Part shown: positions 12,601 through 27,800 of the stretch, in pieces | How positions within the stretch are numbered: position 1 is the stretch's first letter | Layout: each line of letters begins with the position of its first letter | DNA from: Aporrectodea caliginosa | Taxonomy: Eukaryota > Annelida > Clitellata > Crassiclitellata > Lumbricidae | NCBI GenBank assembly: GCA_020284085.1 | Contig: JACEVL010000004.1 | Location: 757,307-821,306, forward strand | Direction of reading: 5' to 3' | Length of the DNA: 64,000 bases | Made by a program: the position numbers and the translations under genes | Notes under the pieces: generated by a model | Databases searched by the model: none | What the model was told of the DNA's origin: nothing | What the model saw: the letters and a program-made list of their open reading frames with translations, nothing else

Positions 12601-15600
12601 AATTTGACTCCTGTTGAACTTGTTATTCATCTGTTACTACTATATCAAGTAATCACATTGCAGACTTGTCAGTTTGAATTAATAAATGAACATCAAAAAA
12701 GAAAAAAGAACAAAAATAGAAACATTCATTGTGGCAATTTGCTTCTGAAGGCTTCACTGAGCTTTTGAGGTGATGCATTTCATTATAGGACCTTCACATT
12801 TCCAGCTTTTCCATTCTTCAGCGAGATCCAAAGAGAAGACTTGGAAAACAGTTACTCCACTGTAGGTAGGGAACTTTGACCTTAAAGAAATTTTAGTCGC
12901 ACAGAAACTGTGCAATTTGTATTTGAGACCTTATACTACATTATGTAACAAGAATTGTTAACTTCATAAGGAGTCCGAACTAGACACTCACTGTCAACAA
13001 TCAGAACAGCACGCGAAGACACTTCGCCTGCGCTGTTCGTCAGCCGACATTTGTAATTTCCAGCATCTTCTTCGACTATATCACTGATGAGAAGTCGGAA
13101 AGCAATATCCTCTGTATCCATGACGATGCGATTGCTTGGATTCAGCAACTCGTCATTTTTGAACCTAAAACAGAAATAGCTAAGAATGTAATCTACAGGG
13201 CTCAGTGGTAATAAAATACAATAACCACAATCATCATTTCCTTATGTCACCAGCGCATCACGACACTCAACAAATTTCATTACCAATATCACCATCACTA
13301 CAGTCACTATAATTCAGAACAATTTGAACACATACAACTGATAATATAGCTGTCAGTGTCATGTACGTACTAAGTATTGCTCTAATTATAATCACTAGAA
13401 TCAGTGTAATTCCATAATTATTTTTATCATTATTATTATCACATGCCCATAATTATTAGCATAATGTACAAAATGTGCATAATTGCTAATATTATTATTT
13501 CATTGCTATTATCATTATTATTTCATCATTATTTCATTGTTATTATCACAATTATTTCATCATTACTATTATTACTATTATCAAAATAGAGAATCATTGT
13601 CATTCACTGACCATTGGATGGTAGGTCTTGGTTCTCCAATCGCCTTACATACAAACTTAGCACGAGTTCCAACAAGCGCCTCATGATTCTGAAGTTTCTT
13701 GGTGAAACTTGGGGCGTAAGTGATGGGACCATACTCCAGGTACCTAAAACACCAATCCAGTCATTGTTTAGCTTATTACATCCAAGCGTGCTTAGCAATT
13801 CAAGTATGCAAATGGTAAGACAGGGCGAGGTATGGTAATGCATACGTGAAGAACTTCTGGTACATGACTCAAAGAATTTTACAGCATTCATTATGTAGCA
13901 CTCGACAAAGTCGCTTGGTAGTCGTAGTGATATCCACACAAAGACTACAGAACCTACAGAATTGTAATTGTAATTAGTAACTTCTATAGTGGCAATAGTG
14001 CCTGTCTAATGCACACAGCATCAACCGATGGCACACCAAAAACCAAGCCGTAATCAGATCAATATCCAGAAGATCAATCCGTAAGATTTCTGGACATTGC
14101 CTAATTACAAAACCTACTGCAAATGAAGTTAACATTGTAAGATCTTGTGAAAGGTTCAAATGTTAGAATAAAACCGAGTTAGAAAACTAAGGTCCATAAC
14201 ATCAGTGCCCTATAAAGACAATGATCAAAATGAAGAGTAAGACAGCGTTAAAGATACAACATGCTGCAGTAAATTACACCAGTTAGCCAGACCTCTTAAT
14301 GCTCACCCCTTTGTAGAGCATAATTTTCCACAAGCAGTCACTCACCATAGAGTAGAAGCTCAAACTTTACAATGCCGTATGTAGCAATTATGTTGATGTC
14401 AAGGTAGGTGGTTTCGAATTTACTCCAATTAGATATAACTTATATTATGCAATACCTTAAAATCACTCACTTTAGACATGGTATTTATCAGCATTGCAGT
14501 AGGTAAATGTTATTATACAGTTTCCACAGTCAATATATTTATATGTCGAGGATACAGATAGCAACAAATAATGAAATTTACAGGACAAAAAGCTTGAGAA
14601 TTGGAACAAATAAACACAAAAATCTCTATCTTCAAAAAAAGTTCAGAAGAAAAACATCAAAGTCTTGGATGGGGTGCAGCTACAATAAAATTCAAATAAC
14701 TCACAATTGTTTTAAATATTGCTACAATCTTCACCATTAAATTCCATAATAATTATTTCTCTACAATTTTATACTGAAGTTCATAGGTTGTCACATAAAA
14801 CGTTTTGCCACTGGTTTTGGAAAGTAGCAGTACCCCATCTTAAGGAAGGGTGCATTTGAGGGTAAAATGAGGATCCCAAATATAATTTCTCAAAAACTGG
14901 ATGTGCACTGATTGTGCAGTTTGAAAACTAAAATAACACTATATGAAACTTTTCAGGTTATAATTTGCTGAAGATAATTTGACACTAAAATTTATGGTTC
15001 TTTGCAGTTTTTACAGTTGCCAGTTGTCATTGGCTTGGAAATTATTGATCTGGGACTGACTTGTAATTTTTCATGACTGTTGAAGGGTTCAGCAGAAGAG
15101 AGATCATATAAAAACAGATTACAACTGCAGAGCATTTTCAATATGGTGTCACGAAATACAACGTCAATTGAGTCAATATCCAATGTTGAGCACCGCTTAA
15201 ATAAAACGGTAGCGGATTGTAATGCGGAAAATATGGGTTTGACTTCCCAAGGTGGTTACTGTGCATGGACCATGAGCAAGGTCTTCACTCACAGCTGATT
15301 GGCACAATCGATGTTCTATTGAACCTATGGTAAGCTCATGAGTGCACTTTTGAACTTTGAATGGAGGGCAGTATAAAATACAGTTGTACGATATTGTATT
15401 GTGTTGCAAAACGCATCAAGAACTAGATTCTACAGATTTAATTAATTATTGCTAATAACATGCACTAATTATATGCAGCATGCAAGTGCAGGGCTCTTTC
15501 ATAACACAACCCTTGGCTAGGAAACACATGTTTATAGTTCTGTCTAAGGAGAAGCCAGTCTACAAAAGATTAAACTGATCTAACAGGAGACTGTCATCAT

Positions 15601-18600
15601 TACAGAATACTACTACCAGTGTACTACTCTGCCTTCAAAATAGCAGTGACATTGATTTATCATGCATACTTAGAATTTTACACAGATTTCAAACAAAGTT
15701 TCTACACAATTAAGCCTTAGGTCTGAAAATCACCATAAAATTATGACTGGCTAAGAAAGAGGCATTGTGAAACAGTAATGTAATATGGCACTCTCAGTCT
15801 CTGCACCAGAACTCTGAATATAAGGTCACCTACTCTAAGAATCTGTCAGTTCTTGCCTTTTATGAATGTGCAGTACATATTGCATGTATGAATGCTACAT
15901 ATGTACCAGTATGAATGTATGTATTTAGGAATGCACTTCTACATTACCCTTCAAGAAACCTCACAAAACAATGCACAGATGGCTATGTAACTGACCTAAA
16001 CAGATGATACATTAGATCTTTCAATATATGTGTTGGTCAGAATGATAACACAACCAGGCACTAAAATGAACACTACTAACCCCATACAGAACATAGAGTT
16101 TTTACAATTTGCTATATAGATAGCTAAATAGCCACCACACACCATGGCAGCTATTATTCCCAGCAAGCTGCTTTGTACATTTTAAATGAATATGAAATTA
16201 ACATGCCAGACCACAATACTTGAATCAGAGGCAAGGTCTGTCCCTAAGTGAGGGGTATTACCTTTGATCCATGCATCTCCTTTTCTAATCATATCTCAAA
16301 CCTCCCATGTACCTGCTTTATGCATAACGGCATTAGTGACCTCCGCTGCATTCGACCCATGTTAGACTTTAAAACTGCTTCCATGATTGTTATCTCCATT
16401 CCCCACTCCAAGCTTGATTACTGTAATTCCCTTTTCCATTCTGCCACTGGATAACCCCTCAACCTCGAAACCACCCAAATTAAGCGTCTACAACTCATTC
16501 TAAAATTCACTTGCCCGAGTTGTCACCTGGACAACCAAGCATCACCATAATTATCACTCCTTAAATCACTTTCACTGGCACTTCAAAGTCCTATATATAA
16601 CTTACAACTCAATACAATACTCCCAAAGTACTTTTGCAAACTCTTCACCATCCAGCCACCCCCACCTACCCGATCATCCTCATATCTCACTCTCTCCAGT
16701 ACCCAGTCACTACTTGCCTCAAGTTCTCCAATCAATCTATATCCCATACTGATGAAACTCCACTCTGGAACAAACTTCCCTCTGAATTTCGCAAATTCTC
16801 AGTTCCTCTACCAATACTGCCACTAACCCACTGTCATATGCCTAAGGCACCTCTACTTACCTTCCCACAGGCATTACACTCAAACTGAAGTCTCGCCTCT
16901 TCAAGAATTCCTACCAAAATTAATCTTATCCCTGCTGTACAAGTTTTGTCGTCCTCAACAAAACCTGTCTTAGCAGCTGGTCTGCCTCCGCTCTCTGGTT
17001 TTTCTGGCAACTGGACTCAGATCTCCACTGGACATTGCTCTCTACATAACCCCTCTCAAATGCTGCAGTGCTAGTGAATAAGCTGGAGCTCTGTGCTTAA
17101 CTTTAGAGTAGCACTTCAGAAATTTGGAGTTTATGATTATGATATATATTTTTATGTAACTGTACAAACTTATTGGAACATTTTTGCATAAATAGACATA
17201 TGCAATTGTGTACATTTTTCATAGATAAATATACATAGTTGATTGTTAAATACATGTGCAACTTAACACATGTACAGGATATGCACCATAAATAAACATA
17301 TGATGGAAATTCACATATTTTACAGAGTAGAATGGGAAGTGAACCTTCAGTAAACTGAAGCCATCCAGAAAAATCCTTCAAACCAGACACTCTTAAACAG
17401 AGAAAATCCTTCACACTAGGCACTTCAAATATACAGCTCTGTGGAAAAAGTATTGCAATGAAAATTCTACAAAATGTTTGCTCTGACAAGATTGTTGCAA
17501 ATAGCAGTTTCAGAGCTGAAAGAAGATTAGCTGGACTTTAAAATTCTATGTGCTTTCTTCAACACATTCTTTTAACATCTTGGTTATATATATTAACTTC
17601 TGTTGATTTTGCAAAGATAAAGCCTAACTTACACACAACAAACTGAGCTTTTATTAGAACTAGATCTGACAGTTCTGCTTTACATAGATTATGTGTCACA
17701 TCGGACTAAACGAACCTATGTCATCCATATTTATGCCCAATAATTAATTAAATATGAAACAACAAACAAAATTTTCTCCATTCAAAATTTCCATGCTAAT
17801 ATTTAGAGGCAACAAGTTTTACTATGTTACAATTTGCACGAAAACTATCTCAAAGATTTTAGAACTGCCTGAAAATGTAATGTGCTTTCAGTTGTAATGA
17901 TTCTTCGTTAATTGAAACGTCAAAAAACCGACTTCAAAGTTTAGATGCTCACTGACTTCAGTGGCTTCGCTTTAACTCAGGATTCACCCAGCATCAATTT
18001 GCAGTCGTGCTACAGTTCACCTGAGTACAAACTAATCTAGCATGGCCACATACATCACTAAATGGGAGCATGAACACAGCATCTGACATGACAAAAAACC
18101 AGCTGAGAACTACGATCATCTACGATCATCTGAGTACTACGATCATCTACGATCATCTACGATCATCAAAAGATTACCCAGTATTGAACACAGCTCCGTC
18201 CTCCTCCCGCCTAAGAAAATTCAGTAAAATTCAGCACAAAGGTAAATCACATAAACAATAAGCTAGTCAGTAATTTATCAATGGCTGAAATAAAAAAACT
18301 GTAAAATGACAACAATCATGCGAGAAATGAAGAAAGTTAATATCAGACACTCAAAATAACACAGACCTATAGAAATAGTTAATAAACTGTAAAACTTACA
18401 CATTAATAACAGAAGTTAGTTAGAAATTAGTTAGAACTATCAGAAGTAACTTGTTCATACAAAAACCACAATTAGTTATTTAGTTACAGTTCATCAATTA
18501 ATAGTTCAGTTAATAAATCATAAAATCCACCAATAAAAGAATGAGAACAAATGAATGAATGAATGAATGATTGAATCATTTAAATGAAAAAATCATTTAA

Positions 18601-21600
18601 ACAGACGAATAAATTAATTATCAGTAAGTCAATGAAAAGAAGCAATATAAATATGAAGTCATATCAAAATAATAAAATCCATCCATCCATCCATCCATCC
18701 ATCCATCCATCCATCCATCCATCCATCCATCCATCATCCACCCATCCATCCATCCATCCATCCATCCATCCATCCATCCATCCATCCATCCATCCATCCA
18801 TCCATCCATCCCATCCATCCATCCATCCATCCATCCATCCATCCATCCAATCCATCCATCCATCCGTCCATCCATCCATCCATCCATCAATCCAATCCAC
18901 CTATCCGCAATCCATCCATCCATCCATCATCCATCCATCCATCCATCCATCCATCCATCCATCCATCCATCCATCCATCCATCCGTCATCATCCATCTAT
19001 CCAAGGTCAGGTCATCCATCCATCCATCCATCTGGTCATCATCATTCATCTACAGGGCACGCATCCATCCATCATCCATATCATCCATCCATCCATCCAT
19101 CCATCCATCCATCCATCCATCCATCCATCCATCCATCCATCCATCCATCCATCCATCCATCCATCATCATCCATCCATCCATCCATCCATCCATCCATCC
19201 ATCCATCCATCCATCATCCATCCATCATCCATAAGCCAATCATTCAAGACTCTTCTTCTAGCATCCATGCACATACACTATTGGCCACATTACCCTGCTC
19301 TCTTCAACAACTTACTCGGCAATGTGTGGCTGAGCAAAGAGCCGGGCAAAGCAGGATGCTTCTCCGGCCGGGTTGATGAGGCGACACTGGAATTCACCAT
19401 CATCGGACTTCATCACTTTGGTGATTGTTAGGCTTACCTCATCATCCGTACACTCAATACGTAGTCTCTCTGTATCCTAAAGCAGTGAAAATCGCTCAAC
19501 TGTACATAAGTCCTGCAAACCCAATTTACTCATTTTCAGTTTTAATGCTTCTTCATTCAAACTGAAAGACTACACGGACGTTGATTCCCATATCATGTTA
19601 TACTTACCTCATCATTGACAAAAACGTTATCAGTTATTTATAAAGCATTTGACACATTCAACCTGTCTGTATTACAAGGGAAAGGGTAACACCCTTCCAT
19701 ATCTGCCTGTACACAAACTGCTCTGTGGTGAAAGGCCTTCTGGATGAAGAAACAAATTCTGAATAATAATAATAATAATGTGCCTTTGTCCCGTTAGCAC
19801 TCGAAACATTTGGTCCCATCAATTGCTCAAGCCTTGATTTGATTTCTGATCTGAGGCGTAACCTAACCCTAGCAACCAGAGACCCGAGGGAGTAGTCTTT
19901 TCTCTTTCAACGACTCTCTATAAACATCCAAAGCTTCAATGAAGCGCATTGCAGAATAGTAGTGTTTCAGGGAACCTTTTCGGACAAAACAATTGACAAC
20001 AGCACCATTGCAGAATAGTAGCCTTTTCCAGCAGTCTCTGGACTTTTTTGGCCACCTGAGGGATCCTTGATACCTCGGGTAAAATAATAAAAATAATAAT
20101 AATAGTAATAATAATAATAATAATTGAGGGATCATATGTACCTTGGGGAAAAAAAATAATAATATAAATAGTTATAGTACAATAATAACAACAACAAATA
20201 CCAATAATGATAATACATCAGACAAAAGAGATATACAAGAAAAGGATGAAATGCTACTGTATGTATTAGAAAGCTGGAACATCACTTACCGTCAAGGGCA
20301 ATTTGTTGTGGTACCATGTTACGTCTGGTTTTGGGAATCCTGTGTACTTGAGGCTGAACTTTGCCAACTCACCATAGTACTTCTCAAGGTCAGTAAACCG
20401 ACCAGTTATAACTGGTTTTGTAGCCACAGAAACCACAGCTGTGGCCTCAACAGCCCCAAACTTGTTGCGGAGGCGGCACGTGTAACGACCGCTGTGTTCT
20501 GGATGAGCGATTCTGATGATGAGACAGGCTTCCTCGTCGTTGACGGTGAGGTGATGGTAGTCGGTTGGTATGAGATTATCGCCGTTGAAGAACCAAGAGA
20601 CTTCTGGTGTGGGATAACCAGCAATGCGCAATGGAAGCTTAAATTCCTTGCCCTCAACAACAAGAATGTCGGGGAAGTTGCTAAGGAAGTCAGGAGCTCG
20701 TTCTTTCTTCCGTTCTTCCAAGTCTGTTATTAATAAACGAAGTTTACTGTAATAAACTGAGAAAGAAAGAGTAATTAATCATACCTAATTATTTTTCTGA
20801 GCATACCTAATTGAATAATCCCAAAGCATTGGATAACATAGTCTACAACAAGACCAGTCAATCTAACAGTTCTAACTGATATGAAATCTACAGCAACCTA
20901 GGTTTCAGCCACTGATGTTCGTCTGATGTTCGTGCTATATGAAAGAATAGAACTAACTATAGAAATAGAAGCTGCCATCTCATGCATGTTCTTACCAGTG
21001 ATGATAAGCTTAGCCTTTGATGACAACACTCCAGCTTTGCTAGTCGCTTTGCACTCATAGATGCCAAGGTCGTCTTCCTCGATGCGATTAAGTGTAAGCT
21101 GGTACGTGTTGGAGTCTGGAGAGATGAGCTTTAGTCGATCGGAAGACTCCAACTCGACTCCGTCTCTGTACCTATCACATCATATCACCACAACTGTTGT
21201 CCTACTTACCAACAAGGAACCATTTTGCTCATTCATTCATTCAGTAAATTTGCATATAGCCTTAGATCAGACATCTTATACTGGAGAAATTCCTTAGTGA
21301 AGGACAATTTCATGCATTGATAAATGAAGGGAATACTGTGATAGACTGATGTTTGTGAACCAGACACACACTGGAAATGTGTGATAAAAGTTAAGTTATC
21401 CATATACATGTAGTTATAATTTCAAAAGTGGCTTATTTAAAAGATTTGAATCTCAGGCTAGCAAGGTCCATACATGGAAACCTAATAGCTTGGCACCCAT
21501 TCAAAGCAAAACCCATTCTTGTTCAATAAATTCATTGCAAACTAAGCAGGGTCAAAGCCAAGCAGTTGCTATAGCAAAACATGTACACTCACATTTACAC

Positions 21601-21833
21601 TCATCTTCACAATTATCATGATCCTCATGATCAAACGTCGTCACAATTATCATGACTCTCATGGTCAAACACCTTCACGATTATACTGATCCTCATGATC
21701 AACATGAGCATCAAATAATCTTGGGCATTCTCATCCTTGCTTTCTCAGCATCATCTTCCCTGTCAACAGCACCAGCTACAACTTCAACCCCATCCCCATC
21801 ATCATCGTCATCGCCGTCGTCGTCGTTCATCAT

Positions 21834-21874
<41 letters not shown>

Positions 21875-24800
21875 GCATCACCCCTCAGTCAATTTGTTGG
21901 TTTGTTTTACATACCACTTGACCTTTGGTTCTGGCTTTCCAGAAACTGTGCAGGTAAACTTGGCATCTCCACCAAGAAGAACCTCACTGTTGTTCAGCTC
22001 TGTACCAAACGAAGGTCTGACAAGTTCTTCTGCAAAATGTTCCAAATCAAACAGACCCATTAATTTTGACTTCTCACAAATGTTGAGTCATAAAGACTTT
22101 AATGTTGTTAACAAAGTGACACTAGAAATGAAAATTCATCTTCTAAATTTAAGAATTGCACTGCTAAAATGATGAGACAATTACAATAACAGTCACAGCT
22201 ATTACAATGACGATGATGAAAAAGATGATAATGCTGATGTTAATGACTACAATAATGATGACAGCAGCATTGAAGACACCAATAATTACACCTACAGTTA
22301 TTAGGACAATACTTATGAATCTGATGATAAAGATGATGAAGAAGAAGTTGTTTACCTTCCACAGTTAGGACGGTGTGACACTCTTCCTCTCCATATTTGT
22401 TCTTTGCTTTGGCAGTATACTTTCCACCCATGTCCATAGTTGCACGAGGTATGGTAAGGAAAAACTCATAAACATCCGATATGACATTGTAGTCAGTGCC
22501 AGGGGTAATTTGGTTGCCATTCAAGTACCAGGTGACTTCAGGAAGAGGCTGACCTTCGACCTTGCACCGCATTTTCACCGGTTCTCCCTCTGCAAGCATC
22601 CAAATATATCTTATTTATGATAACCAACTCGAGGACAAGAACACGGTCATTTAACATGATAGAGGTGTCCTCTAGATAGATTCTTGTCTCTACCTGCCTG
22701 TCTCTTTGTCACTCAGTAAATCACTGAATCCGTCTCTCTGTCTGTTTATCTACCTATTCATTTGTCTGTCTGTCTGTCTATCTGTCTGTCTGTCTGTCAA
22801 TCATCTATCATTTATCATATATCATTTTATCTATATGTTAATCTTGCTTATCTGTTTATATAACCTTTCAAATCTGTCTATTGTCTGCCTGCTGTCTGTC
22901 TGTCCAGTTAATCTATCTAGAATCTAGATAGCCACAGGAGATAGCCACAGGACTTTCCTATTTGAGAGAAAGGCCTACCTTTGCAAGTGATTTTATCCAG
23001 ACGAGCAGCAAACTCCGGCTTACAGCCCCATTTGGGCAGCCAACGTCTCAGAAGGTCGCACCATGCCTGCTTAATTGGAACTGTTTTGGCCTGGAATGTG
23101 TATTTTCCTCTGCGAGCATCTTCAAAGCACAGCTCAAACCTTCTTTGTGAATCCAGTTCATCATTCAACAATGTCTCAGGAAGCTAGATAAGAAAACAAA
23201 GTTGAACTTGTATGTTTCCATTACAGCAACAACTACATTCACTACATAATAACATTAATAACAGTTGAACATTATTGTAGGCCTGTAGAAAACTTAGAGA
23301 TAGAGAAATAAGTATGACATAAAGGTAGAGTAAATTAACATATACAGACGATATTACCAACTGCGGTGGCATACATCATGCAAAAAGAAAGTAACTAAAT
23401 ATGAAGGTGTACATGCTTGTTGACGATGACGAGTTCTCTGCCCGAAGGCAGGGCCATTGGCTTTTTTGCCATCTGGGATGAGATGAGTGAGGTGGTTTCC
23501 CATTGCCTTCTTCACAGACAATTGTGGGTGAGCAAATTGTTCAAGGTTGCTACACAGTGGCTTGAGGTAGATTCGAACCTGCAACCTTCCTATTACAAGG
23601 CACAGAACATACCGCTACACCACCACATCCCAATGGGAGTTATACAATATCCAACTGCATAACTTACATCAATGAGTCCTCTGAATTCATAAGTTGGAAG
23701 CTCTCCAAGCTCCTCTGAATTCTTCTTCTTTGTCAGCAAAAGTTTGTTCTTGAAGAGGAAGAGATGGCGGTCTTTTCCACGACTTGTTGGTTCACCCTCC
23801 CACACCAAAAAGTCATCCTAAGAAAAATCAAAGAGTTCTAAATTGAACAGACATCTAAAATCTCAAAACAACTCCTTCACATTTACTACAATATTAATTT
23901 AAATCCCATAAATCAAAGCAAAATCAATTTTTTATATTAACAGAGGCATATTTCACCACTGTGTCTGAGTTTTGAATTCCTGTGTTGCACGTACTTAACA
24001 AATAATAACAGTTTTTACATCTGCCTTTGATTTTATGGGTAATTTCTGAATCAATTCAATCTGTTAGGATGGGCTGCAGAATTGTTCTGTTTTATCTTCA
24101 CTTATGCAAATCAGTTCAATCACATCAAACAACATAAATTAGATTAATCGGACTGCATCTAATTAATTGTCTCTATGTATTCTGCTCTCCATAGATGAAT
24201 AATTAGATCTATCATTAGTGAGCAATGTGTAAACAGTATCTAATGAATTCTAATCCTATATCCTGTAATTTTGATGCATCTTTCATTTTTGAGTCTATGA
24301 TTCACATAAATAAACATAAAAATGCCTGGAAGCAGTGATGTTGAGCACAAAACAAAAAATAGCAGCCACTGAAATGTACAATTGTACATACATGACGAAA
24401 GACTGGTCCAAGCTCTTTGAGATCACCAATGTAGCCAACGATGTGGTCAAGTGATGACTGGTCATCAGCCTGCTTCCTCAGGTCCAGTAGCATCTTTATT
24501 GCCTGCTCAAGTTTTGTAACGTTCTGGCCGGCCTTTGCTGTGTAGCGCAAGAAGTCCTTGAGGATGGCAACATATTCCTCGGTGCGATGATATGGGCGTG
24601 AAAGATACTGGCGCAAGCTCATCTTCGTCTCGCCAACGTTCCCAATGCTCTTGTCATACTCCTACAAAGCACATAATATGTGGTTATGCGAAGATTCAAT
24701 CTTAGTATTTAATGACTGATGTATCAATAAACTAAGATGAATGTGATAAAGATTAAGAAGACAAAAAAATAAATACTAAAACAAAGCAAGAGAGAAAGAT

Positions 24801-27800
24801 AAGAAGTCAAATATGACGGAGAGAAAGAGAAGACAAAGAAGTAAAATAACAATATTAGTGATGGCAATAACCACAATTGTCATCATTGCCATCACTGCTG
24901 CCTCTGTTCCAGTTTCATCTTCATCCTAATCATAATAACCATCCTACTGGTTATGATGATTATAATGAAGATGAATTAGACAGGGTCTTAAAAGATGCAG
25001 TACAAATGATCAGATATATTTTGATCAACAGTGAACTTTTCCAAAAACTAAGAAGCCACTCATCATAAAACACAACAGAGTAGCCAAAGAAGCCAACACT
25101 GACAGCCGCCGATTCTGACTCTGAAGTGTACAAACAACACAAGATAGCAACATTCACTTTTGAAAAGATCAGCTTCCAGCACCTGAAGCCGTACAAGCTT
25201 ACACACCATCACAAGACTTCACATGCACCCAAGAAAATCTACTGAATAATCACAAAAACTACATGAACTGACATGAGGGAAACCTCAGACTCCCCCTGCA
25301 TCATCTAAGGAAAAAACTAGCGATATCAAATGAAATATCACAACGATACTGGTTCCATACGAATTCGCAACTCTGAACTAAAAGGCAATCCGTCAGGAAA
25401 ACCTGCTGAATCTACGCAAATCATTAGAAGGCAACTACTGACTTCATATGAAGCATCAGAGAAAATACTAATTTCATATGAATTGTTAGATAAAACTACT
25501 GAACGAACACGAATCATCATATAAAGAGGATTTAATAACTGAACAACATGCAGCCATGGGAGACTTAGTCAGATTTACCTGGCTTTCGACGTCACTTTCA
25601 AATAAGTCCTCCAACCGCTGTTTTTAAGTAATGGCACAATCGCACAATTGAAACTATGCACTGAGGGCCATAAAAGGTGAGCAGAAGTATTAATGATTAA
25701 TTTTACCAGCCAACAGAATCGTTAGTTCACGGACAACAGTAACATAGGTTAGTACAGAAAAGAAACCAAGTTACATACAAATGAATTGGTAGATAATTTC
25801 ATAGGCATAGAAATGCATAACACCTTGGCAATTTATTAATGAAACACAGGGCCGTAGCAAGCTATAATTGCGCCCTGTGCCAAGCGTAGGCTAAATCTAG
25901 CGCCCCACCCCTCAAAGATCAATTTAACAAGCAAATTCGTTACTCTGGCTTGTCTTTGAAAGAAAATAGAAACGAAGTTTCTGTGCTTCTATTAACATTT
26001 CATTTTAGTCACTTCAGATTTATTTCGCTGTTGAAGGGACTTTAAGGTCAGGAAGGTTTGGACAATTAAGTTCCATGAGGAAAGGATTCGACTTCCTTCG
26101 GGTTTGATTCCCCACCGTAAGCTATGGGTGAACGGTGACCCATCGTGTAATCAATACGGGGTTTATGAAGCAGGCGTCCGCTCCTACGGGGCCTCACCCA
26201 TACGGTGAATAGCGCCACTAGCCGCAATGTCTTTCAGCTCTTCAGATACTAGGCCGAGCTTTGAGCCTACGACCGGCTTTGGTGGCGACAGAAAAGTGTT
26301 CGCTCTGATTGGGCTCCTCGTCCTAACACCAGTACTTTCATTATCGGTCTGGGACTTCCTGTCTTAGCACTTAAACTTCTTAGCACTTCTGCTGTTCTTC
26401 TTGACGATGTATAACTTTCTGGATTAAATCATCTAGCTCTGCATTAGGTGGCACTGACAACTCAACATTCGCCATTTCGCTAGTTCTGATTGTAGTTTAA
26501 TTAAAAGAAATTCACGGGAGATACTGGATAGCGGTTTCCACATCCAATTAGGCCTACGCGAAAATTATATTTATCAGTCGTTTGATCAAGTTAGCTGTCT
26601 TTTGCAAAATTACAATTTCATCGGGATCGAATTAGCTAACGTCCTTTCAATAGCAATGCATTTTTTCAGTAAATAGGGACGTACGTAGGCCTACATGCAA
26701 AATCATCTAAGAGCCCATTTTCAGTGTCTCGCCTCGTTTTACGTACCTAAAGAAATGCGTGCTTTCGCTCGTTTTTCCAGCAATCACAGCGCAGTATCGC
26801 AAGCGCTTTTTTCCCATGCACGTAAATTTCCACCAATCACGGCAGCTCGCTCTATTATTGGTCTACGCCAGATTTGTTAAATTGGTATTATTTAATTTTA
26901 TTACATTTATTTCGTTTATAATGATATTTCATATTTCAAGATCAAGTAATTAGTACCTAATTAAATCGTTCCGCAATTTATTAATGAAACAGAAACTGAA
27001 TAAGCTATAAAAACATGTTACACCTATAATATCAACAGATATTATAGTTAAACATCAAAGTGTTAAAATAGTATCAATTAAAGTCATGCATTAGTATGAA
27101 TTCCTAAAATGTCTACTCTTTCTCACAATTTTTTAAACTGCTAGTTGTTGCATATTTAAAATTAGTTTCAACCTCTTTTGGATTTGTTTCTAACTTAAAA
27201 GCTTTAAGAGCTTGCATTTTTCTGCAAGTAAATTTGTGCTTTCTTGAATCTGCTAATTTCAGTATGACTAATGCAAGGTACCTGGAGAAACTTCTTTGGT
27301 TCATCACGTTCAATGAGGTAGGCACCCAGGTTTCGATTCTTGAAGTATGGAACATACTGCTGAAACTGTTCCGGCTATAATGACAGCAGAGTCAAAATGT
27401 AATTTTAACAAATTAAAGAACCAATAATTATTGAGAATGACCATAATATCTAGTAATTTCATAACAAAATGACTATGGTTGGCAATAAATATTTGCTTTA
27501 TAAAGAATATTTGGTTTTTAACTTTAACATGTTTCTCTTCCTCTCTTGATCTTTGCCTTCTCTCTATAACTCACTTGCTCACTGGTAATTTAGCTAGCTC
27601 ACTAATTTTCTTAACCCATTTATGTCAGACATGAACCATGGCTTAAAGTAGACAGGTGCTTACATGACTCAGGAAGGCATCAGCAACTTCATTTGCATCA
27701 TTTGAACAGTTCATCAGGACATCAAGGAAAATGCTGAAATGTAAAACCACATTTAAATGTTAGTTTGCAATGCAGAGTATATTTAGCATGCAGTAATAGG

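Larger units (their letters stand above)
13744..19315 (-). other. 5.6-kb intron with SINE, LINE and CATC array
   Basis: The intron separates exons 26 and 27. It contains the dispersed repeat at 13960-14105, a SINE at 15185-15405, a LINE fragment at 16235-17145, a short ACGATCATCT repeat at 18110-18170 and the CATC array at 18674-19235. I see nothing in 14110-15180, 15410-16230 or 17150-18105. Confidence 0.65.

Noticed and set aside
18584..19234. 216-codon HPSI-repeat frame and its opposite-strand MDGW-repeat frames
   Set aside because: Translations of a (CATC)n array; open in several frames because the repeat has no stop.
20143..20733. 196-codon plus-strand open frame
   Set aside because: Opposite of exon 25, whose minus frame shows two Ig domains with correct splice sites.
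21737..22063. 108-codon plus-strand His/Ser-rich frame
   Set aside because: Built from an intronic CAT/CAG tract joined to the antisense of exon 23.
26695..26953. Two overlapping ~60-codon plus-strand frames in the CpG-rich insert
   Set aside because: Short, without recognisable motifs or splice support; left as part of the unidentified insert.
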